Source: JBBDXA01 sp040902585 (GTDB taxonomy: Bacteria > Planctomycetota > Phycisphaerae > Phycisphaerales > Phycisphaeraceae). From it: a DNA stretch of 36,759 nt. The notes under the pieces are model-generated. The model was not told the DNA's origin. It did not search any database and saw only the letters and a program-made list of their open reading frames with translations. Below, piece by piece: positions 6,973 through 14,683 of the stretch; position 1 is the first letter of the stretch, and each line of letters starts with the position of its first letter. The DNA lies in the NCBI GenBank assembly GCA_040902585.1, contig JBBDXA010000088.1:1-36759 (forward strand), in the 5' to 3' direction. The position numbers were made by a program, and so were the translations under genes.

Positions 6973-8841
6973 TTACACCGCCGCATTTCCCTTCCGCTCC
7001 GCCCTGCTTCGCCACCATCCCGCCGCCAGCAACACGCCCGTCAGCAGCGTCAGACACACCACCGGCACCTGCCCCACCGTTCCAAACAAGGTCGCGCGGG
7101 GATCGAGATACACCGACGCCACAAGGAAGCCGTCAAACATTTTCAATCTCCCATCTTTGCCCGTCAGCGGCTGCACGCGACCGACCGAATCGATGAACCC
7201 GCTGACGCCGGTGTTCACGCTCCGCGCCATCGGCACGCGGTTCTCGATGCAGCGATAGACCGAGTTTTGGAAATGTTGAATGCCTTCGTTCGTCTCGCCG
7301 AACCAGCCATCGTTGGTGAGGTTGATGAGGATGTCGCATCGCTTTCCGTCGGGGCCGTAGACCAGCGGGCGGCAGGCGCGGGCGATGGTGTCTTCAAAGC
7401 AGATGGGCACGGCGATGCGAACCTCAGCGCGGCTGCCTTCCTGCGGACCGGGCGCATCGGCTTTGAAAATCAAAAACGCATCGCCCGGCGTCAGCGAGTA
7501 GTCATTGCCTTTGCCGTACGGACTGACGTACTCCAGAAAGAGTTCCTTCAGCCACGGCCAGTTCTCGATCCACGGAATGTACTCACCAAAGGGCACACGG
7601 AAAATCTTGTCGTAGCGCTGGGCGTTCTGCGTGCCATCGGGCAGGTAGTGGAACGCGGAGTTGTACTGTTTGAATGGATCAGGAATGATCGAAGGGGACC
7701 CGACGAACAGATGCACGTTGTTCTCCTTCGCGATCTGTTCAATCGCGCGGAAGAACGCCAGCTCGGGCACCTTTCTTCCAGCCTGGGCTCGCGCGGTGTA
7801 CACGACCAGCGCTTCACGATTCAAAGGCACCGGCACCATCGTCTCCGGCCAGACGATGATGCTCGGCTTCGGCTCGGCGCGCAGGGCCTGCTGCGTGAGT
7901 TCGAGCATGCGGGCCCAGTCCTTTTCCATCTGCCCCGGCGGCGGACGCATCTTGTTGTCCTGCGAGACGTTTGTCTGGATCACAGCGATCGAAACCTGCG
8001 GCCCAGCCCCCTTCTTTCCTTCCCGTTCCAATCCATCTATGCGCAGCTGACCGTAAAGCATCGAGGCGATCAACATGAGGAACCAAAGAAGAAATCCCAT
8101 TGACCCGCGCTGCAACGCGGCGATCAGGGGGCTTCCCCAACGTATTCGACTGCGCGATTCCTTGGGCAACGTGTTCGCCGCATCATCCGCTCCCTGACGG
8201 TCGCGGCTCGTTCCGAAACGCCAGCGAATCAAATCCACCAGCATGCCGTTGCTCATCGCCACGAGAAACGACACGGTCCACTCGCCGAAAAGATCCGCCA
8301 CCTGAATGATGGCGACGGCCCCGTGTGATTCCTTAAAGGGAGCCTGCGTCTGGCTGAGGGCGTACCAACCGAAGCCGTTCTGAAGCCAGGTGCCGCGGAT
8401 GAATTCGAAGCTGACCCACACCAGCGGCACGCTGAGCGCGGCGGGCAGGCGGTATCGCCCATCGATCGCCCGCCAGGCGACGGCATAGCAAGGCCAGTAG
8501 ATCGCCATGTAGGCCGCAAGCCCGGCGAACCCGCCGCCGGTGACGGGGATAAGCCAACTGATCATGTAGAGCCACCAGACAAAGCTCATGAGCCAGGCGG
8601 TTGCGAAGAGGCGGCGCGGGCGATCGGTCCATGCCGCGGCAAGCGTGAGCGGCACGAGCGCGAGGTGGGCGAGAATGCTCAGGCCGGGCGAAGGGAAGGC
8701 GAGAAGCAGAAGTACGGCGGTGAGTGCGGCAAGCAGCAGGTGCGGCCCGTAGCCGAGCTTGGCCGGGGGCCGAGCGACTTTCTCTTGCGGCGCGGGTGTT
8801 GGTGCCTGCGCTGGGCGTTTCTTGGAGGATCCACGTTTCAT
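6973..8841 (-). CDS. lnt: Apolipoprotein N-acyltransferase
   Basis: 622 residues, longer than the ~510 of E. coli Lnt. The N-terminal half has several membrane helices (about 35-260). The C-terminal nitrilase domain carries the catalytic triad: E333 in VWPET, K412 in YDKIFRVPFGEY and C481 in VPICFED. Lnt adds the third acyl chain to lipoproteins at the periplasmic face of the inner membrane. The ATG at 8841 begins a basic MKRGSSKKRP stretch; extending upstream would read into a palindromic repeat. Residues 210-218 (GTSRDRQGA) are encoded by an arm of a dispersed repeat (8189-8212) in a loop between membrane and catalytic regions. Several lipoproteins are encoded nearby. Confidence 0.92.
   Translation of the reverse strand: MKRGSSKKRPAQAPTPAPQEKVARPPAKLGYGPHLLLAALTAVLLLLAFPSPGLSILAHLALVPLTLAAAWTDRPRRLFATAWLMSFVWWLYMISWLIPVTGGGFAGLAAYMAIYWPCYAVAWRAIDGRYRLPAALSVPLVWVSFEFIRGTWLQNGFGWYALSQTQAPFKESHGAVAIIQVADLFGEWTVSFLVAMSNGMLVDLIRWRFGTSRDRQGADDAANTLPKESRSRIRWGSPLIAALQRGSMGFLLWFLMLIASMLYGQLRIDGLEREGKKGAGPQVSIAVIQTNVSQDNKMRPPPGQMEKDWARMLELTQQALRAEPKPSIIVWPETMVPVPLNREALVVYTARAQAGRKVPELAFFRAIEQIAKENNVHLFVGSPSIIPDPFKQYNSAFHYLPDGTQNAQRYDKIFRVPFGEYIPWIENWPWLKELFLEYVSPYGKGNDYSLTPGDAFLIFKADAPGPQEGSRAEVRIAVPICFEDTIARACRPLVYGPDGKRCDILINLTNDGWFGETNEGIQHFQNSVYRCIENRVPMARSVNTGVSGFIDSVGRVQPLTGKDGRLKMFDGFLVASVYLDPRATLFGTVGQVPVVCLTLLTGVLLAAGWWRSRAERKGNAAV
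8189..8212. repeat. Single arm of the CGCTCCCT/CGAGCCGCGACC repeat inside lnt
   Basis: This 24-base stretch matches the right arm of the inverted repeat at 21278-21302 with one mismatch. It lies in frame in lnt and encodes residues 210-218. This is evidence that the repeat can enter coding sequence at a tolerant loop. Confidence 0.75.
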
Positions 8842-8865
8842 GAAGGGAGGATAGCAGAGCAATGC

Positions 8866-8997
8866 CAAGCCCGATGGCGAGGGCCGCCGAGCCGTCGGGG
8901 TATCGGCGCAGACATTCGTACACGCTGGGTTACCCCGAGGGCGGAAAATCTCAACGGCGGGATACCCCAACGGCTCGCGGACTCGCCATTGGGCTTG
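8866..8997. repeat. Long inverted repeat upstream of lnt (family A, copy 1)
   Basis: The left arm 8866-8902 starts CAAGCCCGATGGCGAG and ends CCGTCGGGGTAT. The right arm 8962-8997 is its near-perfect reverse complement, with about 59 bases between. The same arms recur at 11648-11740. It begins 25 bases upstream of the lnt start codon, so it would form a large stem in an lnt transcript leader or in read-through RNA from xerC. Confidence 0.8.
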
Positions 8998-9001
8998 AGT
9001 G

Positions 9002-9030
9002 AAAAAAACGCCGCCTTGTGACAGGCGGCG
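9002..9030 (-). terminator. Intrinsic terminator of the xerC-like gene
   Basis: An 8-bp GC stem, CGCCGCCT (9009-9016) and AGGCGGCG (9023-9030), has a six-base loop. On the minus strand it is followed directly by seven T residues (A run at 9002-9008). It is a textbook rho-independent terminator about 55 bases past the recombinase stop codon. It also separates lnt from the recombinase gene. Confidence 0.88.
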
Positions 9031-9046
9031 TTGTTTATTGTTCGTT

Positions 9047-9064
9047 GCTACGCCGCGAGCGGCG
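9047..9064. repeat. Palindromic element copy 2
   Basis: GCTACGCCGCGAGCGGCG, a variant of the GCTAAGCCGC(A/G)AGCGGCT palindrome. It lies seven bases from copy 3 in the same orientation, between the recombinase stop and its terminator. Confidence 0.7.
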
Positions 9065-9070
9065 GATTGA

Positions 9071-9088
9071 GTAGCCGCGAGCGGCTCA
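9071..9088. repeat. Palindromic element copy 3 (contains the recombinase stop codon)
   Basis: GTAGCCGCGAGCGGCTCA. The last three bases, read on the minus strand, are the TGA stop of the recombinase at 9086-9088. This parallels the arrangement at the mreB and flhB stop codons. Confidence 0.78.
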
Positions 9089-10183
9089 CACGGCGCGGGG
9101 GTGCGCATCCTTATAAGCCGTGCGCAGGCGCATCGTCGAAAGGTGCGTGTAGATCTGCGTCGTGCTCAGGCTCTGGTGGCCCAATAGTTCCTGCACGCTG
9201 CGGAGGTCGGCGCCGTTGTCCAATAGGTGCGTCGCGAAGCTGTGACGCAGGGTGTGCGGACTGATCGAAGGATCGAGCCCGGCCATGGTCAGGTATTTAT
9301 CCAGCTTGCGGCGTACGCTGCGGCTGGAAAGCCGTCCGCCATTTTTGTTCACGAACAGCGCGACCGCCACTTCATGCAGCGCCCTTTCGCGCACCTTCAC
9401 GAAGCGCAGATCCGGCTCCAGCAGCGTCAGGTAATGACGGATCGCGGAGATGGCATGCGTGCCCAGCGGGATGATGCGTTCTTTCTTGCCCTTGCCGCGG
9501 ATGCGGATGACCTGATCATTCATGTCCAGGTCGTTACGGTTCAGGTCCACCAGCTCGCTCACGCGCACGCCGGTGGAGTAGAGCGTTTCGAGAATGGCGC
9601 GGTCGCGGGCACCGAGCGTATCGCGGTTGTCGGGCATGTTCAGGAGCTTGTCGATCTCTTCGACAGTGATGGCCTTGGGCAGCCGCTTGGTCTGCTTGGG
9701 CGTGCGGATGAGGATCATGGGGTTGGAGGCGACGGCCCCGCGCTTGAGCATCCATTTATAGAAGCTGCGGAGCGTGGCGATCTTGCGGGCGGTGGTCGCC
9801 GGGCTGTAGCCGAAGGAATCCAGGTGGGTGAGGAAGCCGCGGATGGTCATGGCGTCGGCGGCGATCATGCGGCGGCAGACCAGCGTGGCCACGGTGAGCG
9901 CGGCGGCCTGAAGCTGCGGCGCGGGGCCGCCTTCGGTTGACATGATGGCCATGTTCGACGCACTGGCCTGCACGGCTGTGACCGGCGTGGAGCCGACCGT
10001 TTCCGTCAGCGTCAGGGCGCGAGCCGGGACACCGGAGATACCCGTGCCTTCGCCGGGCTGGGTCTGGAGGAATTCGCCGTACTGCTTCAGATCAGTCTCG
10101 TAACACCGGGCGGTGTACGGACTGAAGTGGCGCTCGTAGCGCAGGTACGAAACGAATTGTTCGATCAGAGTAGGTTGGGACAT
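9086..10183 (-). CDS. Tyrosine recombinase of the XerC/XerD type with an N-terminal insertion
   Basis: 365 residues against ~300 for typical Xer proteins. All catalytic residues are visible: R207 (GVRVSEL), K231 (RGKGKKER), H310 and R313 (HTLRHS), H336 (LGHQSL) and nucleophile Y345 (IYTHLS). The core-binding domain begins normally (LIEQFVSYLRYERHFSPYTARCY) but is interrupted at about residues 41-108 by a low-complexity alanine-, threonine- and glycine-rich segment before MTIRGFLTHL. There is no phage or integron context, so a chromosome dimer resolution role at dif is most likely. Whether it is XerC or XerD cannot be settled from one copy. AAGGA nine bases upstream supports the ATG. Confidence 0.88.
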   Translation of the reverse strand: MSQPTLIEQFVSYLRYERHFSPYTARCYETDLKQYGEFLQTQPGEGTGISGVPARALTLTETVGSTPVTAVQASASNMAIMSTEGGPAPQLQAAALTVATLVCRRMIAADAMTIRGFLTHLDSFGYSPATTARKIATLRSFYKWMLKRGAVASNPMILIRTPKQTKRLPKAITVEEIDKLLNMPDNRDTLGARDRAILETLYSTGVRVSELVDLNRNDLDMNDQVIRIRGKGKKERIIPLGTHAISAIRHYLTLLEPDLRFVKVRERALHEVAVALFVNKNGGRLSSRSVRRKLDKYLTMAGLDPSISPHTLRHSFATHLLDNGADLRSVQELLGHQSLSTTQIYTHLSTMRLRTAYKDAHPRAV

Positions 10184-10302
10184 GGATCGTTTTCCTTGGC
10201 TGCTGGACCTTCGATGGGTTCTATCGTTTCGAGCAGATTCCCCCGACGGGTGGGATCTGGGTGAGTTGCGGGTTCAGGGTTCCGAGTTCAGGATTTTGAA
10301 TT

Positions 10303-10767
10303 TCAGGCGCGGCGGAGGCGGTCGAGTTGTTCGCTCATGCGCTGGCCCAGTTGATGGCTGAGCACTGCGGCGTCGAACCAGTCCAGTTCGCTGTGCGGGT
10401 CACGCGCCATCTCCACCAGGCCCGCGAGCACTTTCGTCTCCTCGCCGATCGCGTAGCGAAAGACGTAGCGGTGGCCATTCTTCACGAGCACCAGTTGCCT
10501 GCGGCCGTCCTCGTCGAACGGTTCGACCGGTTCATCGTGCGGGCAGGGCTGGGAGCCGAGGGGTGTAGCGCCAGTCGGCGTCTGACCTGATGCGTAGGTC
10601 TGATCATCGCCCGGAGCCGTGCCGCCCTGCTCCTTCGGCGCGGGCTGAGGCGATGGATCGTGGGCACCCCTCGGCTCCTGGCCCTGACCGCTTGCCGCGT
10701 TCAGGCCCGAGGCGCCTTTCTTGCGGGCCTTTTTGGGCCCATCATTCTCAAACATTTGATTAGACAT
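10303..10767 (-). CDS. Hypothetical protein with disordered N-terminus and small folded C-terminus
   Basis: 154 residues. The first ~85 are low complexity, rich in G, P, Q, K and A (basic near the start: KKARKKGAS). The last ~65 look folded: RQLVLVKNGHRYVFRYAIGEE gives two strands, followed by helices with AGLVEMARD, LDWFDAAVLSHQLGQRM and a C-terminal leucine-rich helix. GGAG six bases before the ATG supports the start. It is in the same direction as the recombinase gene, 119 bases away. I do not recognise a family. Confidence 0.65.
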   Translation of the reverse strand: MSNQMFENDGPKKARKKGASGLNAASGQGQEPRGAHDPSPQPAPKEQGGTAPGDDQTYASGQTPTGATPLGSQPCPHDEPVEPFDEDGRRQLVLVKNGHRYVFRYAIGEETKVLAGLVEMARDPHSELDWFDAAVLSHQLGQRMSEQLDRLRRA

Positions 10768-10803
10768 ACGAGACTCCGGCCGTGTCGCGGCCGAACCCGC
10801 ATG

Positions 10804-11586
10804 TCAACGGGAAAGGGCCTGCGACGATTCTGTCGTGATCACCTGGCTCAGTCGCGCGGCTTCAGCTCGCAGCAGACGCCAGCTCATCACGTACGTAACA
10901 AACTCGCTGTACAGGTCCATGCTGATTCGATATCGATGCCACCCATCCGGGTACGCCTGCGCACCATCACGGTTGCCGGCATACACCTGAAGCATCTTTC
11001 TCACGTTCGAGTCCGACGCATTGAAATAGGAACTCACACCACTGGCGACTCCTTCGTGTTTGCGATGCGGTTTATCGCCTGCCGCGTAGGGATGGGATTG
11101 TTCATCCACAGCCGCCCGCGAAAGCTTGCGCACATCCAGTGCATCCAGCGAATGACTTCGCCCGCCGTCGAAGAGTTCGATCGAGATTCCCAGCTTGGGC
11201 GGATCGTACGGGTCGTACGCGGTGACCGTTCCGACGATCAGACCGTCCACGCCGAGCGTTTCCATGAGGCGATAGGCATCGGACGCCGAGGCGACGACAG
11301 GCATGTCGAGCACTTCCATCGCGCGAAGCACGCGGTTGACGGGGATGACATCCACGTTGGCCGCGTTCTCGAGTTGACGTTGAAGGTGATCCGCCAGGAC
11401 GACGCCGTCGGCATGAAGACTTCCGCTCTCGTTCCGCAAGGGAACGATGGCCCAGACCCGCGCCTGCGAGTAAGGACTGACGAGCGGCTCGGCTCCGCGC
11501 GGGTTGTACTGGCAACCCGCCATCGGCAGCGCCAGCAACAGTGTTGCCGCCAGCGCGAGCGTCAGCATGACCTGTTTACTTGCCAT
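10804..11586 (-). CDS. Lipoprotein of unknown function
   Basis: 260 residues. The signal peptide MASKQVMLTLALAATLLLALPMAGC ends in a lipobox (MAGC), giving a mature lipoprotein beginning at CQYNPRG. The mature part reads like a nucleotide-free alpha/beta domain: VWAIVPLRNES, LADHLQRQLEN, VDVIPVNRVLRAMEVL and VDGLIVGTVTAYDPYDPPKLGISIELFD. This resembles the periplasmic GNA1162/CsgG-like lipoproteins, in which a TolB-N-type strand-helix pattern precedes GTVT-Y-PY-PP. That similarity is by eye. The ATG at 11586 is chosen because it begins the signal peptide. Inverted-repeat family A lies just upstream. Confidence 0.75.
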   Translation of the reverse strand: MASKQVMLTLALAATLLLALPMAGCQYNPRGAEPLVSPYSQARVWAIVPLRNESGSLHADGVVLADHLQRQLENAANVDVIPVNRVLRAMEVLDMPVVASASDAYRLMETLGVDGLIVGTVTAYDPYDPPKLGISIELFDGGRSHSLDALDVRKLSRAAVDEQSHPYAAGDKPHRKHEGVASGVSSYFNASDSNVRKMLQVYAGNRDGAQAYPDGWHRYRISMDLYSEFVTYVMSWRLLRAEAARLSQVITTESSQALSR

Positions 11587-11647
11587 GGCATCCAGCCGGG
11601 GTTCTATTGAAGACGAATTCCAATTCGTCCTGAGTTGATTCACGCTT

Positions 11648-11740
11648 CGAGCCCGATGGCAAGTCTTCGAGCCGCCGGGGTACTTCTGCGTTCACCGTCG
11701 AGATACCCCGACGGCTCGCCAAGCCTCACCGTCGGGCTTG
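11648..11740. repeat. Long inverted repeat upstream of the lipoprotein gene (family A, copy 2)
   Basis: The left arm 11648-11682 begins CGAGCCCGATGGCAAG and ends CCGGGGTA. The right arm 11704-11740 is complementary. The arms match those at 8866-8997, but the centre is only about 21 bases instead of 59. As with copy 1, it lies a short distance (about 60 bases) upstream of the start codon of a minus-strand gene. Confidence 0.75.
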
Positions 11741-11829
11741 GACCATTCATCACCATCTCCATCCACACGTATTCATTCGACCTAACGGTGCCTTTAACCG
11801 CACCTTTTTCGGACCTTTGTCACAATCGG

Positions 11830-13182
11830 TCACGGGTTGGCATCCACCGTGTCCTCGCGCGCCGGTTCTTCCACGCGCAGCGACCACACGCTTTCGATGC
11901 CGTCCTTGCCGCGATTCGATACGAAGTACACCGAGCCGTCCTTCGACCACGTGGGCTGAAGGTTGGCGAACCGGCTGCTGGTCAGGTTCACGCGCGAAGA
12001 ACCGTCCGCGGCGACCACCCACACATCCGCCTGCACCGGCTTGTCGCCATCGGACCGATCCGGATTCATCACCGTCGAGAAAACGATCTTCATTCCATCC
12101 GGACTCCAGCTCGGCGTAATGGCGGCGGCGTTGTTGGCGGCAATCACTTCCGTCGCGCGACGCGCTTCGCCTTCGACGAAGTCCACCGTCCACACGCTGA
12201 ACCAGCGCGTGCCGCGTTCGCGCGAACGCTGAAAGAGAATCTTGTCGCCGCGCGGGGACCAGTGCGGGAACAGACCGTTCCCGATGATCTGCCGCGTGGC
12301 GGGGTTTTTCAGATCGACGACCACCAGTTCCCACTGCCCGCTCTTGGCGCCGTAGCTGCAATAGACCAGCTTGGTGCCATCGGGTGAAAAGCTCGGGTGA
12401 AGATCGTGCGTCGGACTGTTGGTGATCTGCGTGGCCTTTCCGCCGGCCGCGTCGATGATGTAGATGTCCCAGTTCCCCCCGCGATCCGAAGCGAACGCCA
12501 CGTGCGAGCCGTCGGGGCTGAACGTGGGCATGATGTCCCTGGCCGGATCGTTCGTGAGCTGAGTGACGCTGGTGCCGCCGATCTTCTGCATGTAGATGTC
12601 CGGGCTTTCGCGATGGCGCGTGGAAGCGAAGACGATGAGCTTGCCGGTGGGGTCGATTTCAGGATCGAAGTCCGCGCCTTCGTTGAGGAAGGTGACCTGC
12701 GCGACGTTGCCGGGGGAATCGAAAGGACTGCCGGTGCCTGGGCCGCCGGTGTGAGGCAGTTCGCCGAAGACGCCGACGGGCTGCGAGCGTCGCGCGGGGC
12801 CGGCTTCGCTGCTGTTCTCCGGACGCATCGGTGTGGCGGTGAATTCAGGTTGACCTCCCGGGCCGGTGTTCTGCGTTGCCGTCACGCCCTGCCGCGAAGG
12901 CACACCGGACTCGACCGGCCCCATCGCCTTGAGCACGGCTGAAGATTCATCCGTGGGCGGCGACACCTGCGCCGGCACCTGAAGCGACGCCTTGGATGCA
13001 TCCTGATCACGCCGGTATTCCTGGGCCTCGGCGAAGACGCGTTTGTCGTCGGTCTTGAAGCCCAGCGCGCCGTTGTACTGCTGCGCGCAGCCGGCCATCA
13101 GCATGGGAACCAAGACAAAAGTCAGCATCGCGGCGATCCATGCGGTTGTCGTCAGGTTGCGTGTCATCGGATTGCGTTTCAT
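11830..13182 (-). CDS. TolB-like PD40 beta-propeller lipoprotein
   Basis: 450 residues. The signal peptide (MTRNLTTTAWIAAMLTFVLVP) ends in a lipobox LMAGC. A ~120-residue low-complexity region follows, and then at least five PD40/WD40-like blades with the signatures DPEIDPTGKLIVFAS, PTFSPDGSHVAFASDR, PSFSPDGTKLVYCS, PHWSPRGDKILFQ, PSWSPDGMKIVFST and PTWSKDGSVYFVS. In Tol systems the propeller partners Pal in envelope integrity, but there are no tolQRA or pal genes here, so it is better called a PD40 protein. The ATG at 13182 has GAGGA six bases upstream. Confidence 0.85.
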   Translation of the reverse strand: MKRNPMTRNLTTTAWIAAMLTFVLVPMLMAGCAQQYNGALGFKTDDKRVFAEAQEYRRDQDASKASLQVPAQVSPPTDESSAVLKAMGPVESGVPSRQGVTATQNTGPGGQPEFTATPMRPENSSEAGPARRSQPVGVFGELPHTGGPGTGSPFDSPGNVAQVTFLNEGADFDPEIDPTGKLIVFASTRHRESPDIYMQKIGGTSVTQLTNDPARDIMPTFSPDGSHVAFASDRGGNWDIYIIDAAGGKATQITNSPTHDLHPSFSPDGTKLVYCSYGAKSGQWELVVVDLKNPATRQIIGNGLFPHWSPRGDKILFQRSRERGTRWFSVWTVDFVEGEARRATEVIAANNAAAITPSWSPDGMKIVFSTVMNPDRSDGDKPVQADVWVVAADGSSRVNLTSSRFANLQPTWSKDGSVYFVSNRGKDGIESVWSLRVEEPAREDTVDANP

Positions 13183-13723
13183 GTGAGTCCTCAGCGGCCA
13201 ATCATCCGTGACACCATCGGCCCGCATCATGCAGGCGAATAATCATCTGCGACAGGACGTTTATCGGACGAGTTGCAGGGGGCGCTTTAGAGCGATCGCA
13301 GGAATCGGAGCGATTTTTCCGTTTGTGACGATTGTGCCGGCAGTGAATCCGATTCATTCGTGCAGTCGTGGGTGATTCGATTCTGACGCGGAGGCGCAGA
13401 GGCGGATGAGGGAACAGAGAGGGATTGTTGAGAATAAATGCCTTTGAATGGAGTCCGCTGACGGTTCGACATCGCCCAATCCAAACTCTCACCCTCTTAC
13501 CTCTCTGCGCCTCTGCGTTGAACCCGTACAACCACAACCCCCGGAACCACGCCACCCGCGCAGGAATTGCGCGGCCCATCGCAGCACCCTCGCCTCACCC
13601 TTTCCTGCGAACGGTCACCGCCCGCCTCAACCGCACCGCCCTCATAACCGATGCGACTAATACGGCTGCACGCGCCTGTTCCGCCGCGGCGCGGAAGGGT
13701 GAAGGATTTCCCGGAGGTTGGGC
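13183..13723. other. Intergenic region between divergent genes with an inverted repeat
   Basis: About 540 bases with no supported gene. GCGGAGGCGCAGAGGCGG at 13387-13404 is mirrored by CTCTCTGCGCCTCTGCG at about 13501-13517. Reading frames across this repeat give peptides such as NAEAQR that occur wherever this repeat type is found, so they were not called. A 6-bp hairpin TTCCGC/GCGGAA (13679-13696) sits just before the TPR gene ribosome site. Promoters for both divergent genes should be here. Confidence 0.45.
13713..13717 (+). promoter_or_regulatory. Ribosome binding site that fixes a TTG start for the first TPR gene
   Basis: GGAGG six bases before the TTG at 13724-13726; the TTG at 13718 would touch it. 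It makes 13724 the preferred start. Confidence 0.7.
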
Positions 13724-14683
13724 TTGGTCACACGCCACCGACAAACCGAAGACGCACCGCTGGACGAAACGCCTCGCTCGATGCGACTGCGCGCCGAGGC
13801 CGGCGCTTCGCGCCTCGCCCAGCTCAGCCGCGCGTGCCTGACCGATCAGCAGACCGCAGCCGAGCTCGAACTGACGGACTGGCAACGTCAGCCTGATGCG
13901 CCGGCTGAGATCACGCTGCTGCTGGCGGGCTTGCTCTGCCGGCGCGGCGAACTGGATCACGCGATCGATCTGCTCAGTGAAGCGTGGTCCGCCTGTGAAG
14001 AGTCCGACCCGCGCGTGATCGAATGCCTGATCGCCGCCCTTCATCTGGAAGGCAACGAAGCGGCGGCCAACGATCTGACCGTCATGCTTCGCCGCCAGTT
14101 CACCGGCGATCCGCACGTGGATGCCTTTCTCCATCTCATGCGGATGAGCGCCCGAAGTTCGGACGTCAATCTGGATGATCCGATCGTGGATAGCGTCGCC
14201 GCCGATCTCCTGCGCCAGCCCGAGGTCATCGCCAGTCTTGTCGCGGCCCAGAAGATCTCGCATTCGCTGCGCGAGATTGCATTGCTGCGATCGGCGCTGG
14301 GACGCGCCTTTGGCGACATCGAACTCGCGCGTGAGCAACTCACCGCCTGCATCGCCATGGCGGACCTCGCTCTCATGGCCGGCGACAACGACGACGCCCG
14401 GCGCTGGGCGCACCGCGGCCTGCGCATCGATCCTTACTCCGCCCCGCTCGCGCTCACCCTCGCTCGCTTCGCCGACGACGCCGACTTCGGCCCCAGCACC
14501 ATGACCGTGCTCAACGAAGCGGTGCGGGCGCATCCGAAATATCCCGACCTGCGTGCCGCCCTGATTCGCCGCGACTTCGCACAGGGCCGCGTCGAGGCCG
14601 CCCGTGATCGCCTGACCGCCTGGCTCCGGCGCGAGCCGAACCAACCCCTGGCGCTGGGCCTGGAGAAGGAGCTGGCAGCATGA
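13724..14683 (+). CDS. TPR-like helical repeat protein (first of a coupled pair)
   Basis: About 319 residues, all helical and alanine-rich. TPR-like units include AEITLLLAGLLCRRGELDHAIDLLSEAW, DPRVIECLIAALHLEGNEAAA and DNDDARRWAHRGLRIDPYS. No signal peptide or membrane segment is present, so it should be cytoplasmic. The start is TTG at 13724, based on GGAGG spacing. Its stop TGA overlaps the ATG of the next gene (ATGA at 14680-14683), which implies translational coupling and a likely joint role. The partner is also a TPR protein. No enzymatic domain is visible. Confidence 0.75.
   Translation: MVTRHRQTEDAPLDETPRSMRLRAEAGASRLAQLSRACLTDQQTAAELELTDWQRQPDAPAEITLLLAGLLCRRGELDHAIDLLSEAWSACEESDPRVIECLIAALHLEGNEAAANDLTVMLRRQFTGDPHVDAFLHLMRMSARSSDVNLDDPIVDSVAADLLRQPEVIASLVAAQKISHSLREIALLRSALGRAFGDIELAREQLTACIAMADLALMAGDNDDARRWAHRGLRIDPYSAPLALTLARFADDADFGPSTMTVLNEAVRAHPKYPDLRAALIRRDFAQGRVEAARDRLTAWLRREPNQPLALGLEKELAA

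Noticed and set aside
6640..8103. 487-codon plus-strand frame opposite lnt
   Set aside because: It runs through an intergenic repeat and then antisense to the catalytic domain of Lnt; composition is arginine-, histidine- and proline-rich as expected of a shadow frame.
13202..13579. 125-codon minus-strand frame between the PD40 gene and the TPR pair
   Set aside because: It contains the NAEAQR peptide produced by a common CTCTGCG-type repeat and has no ribosome site or domain.
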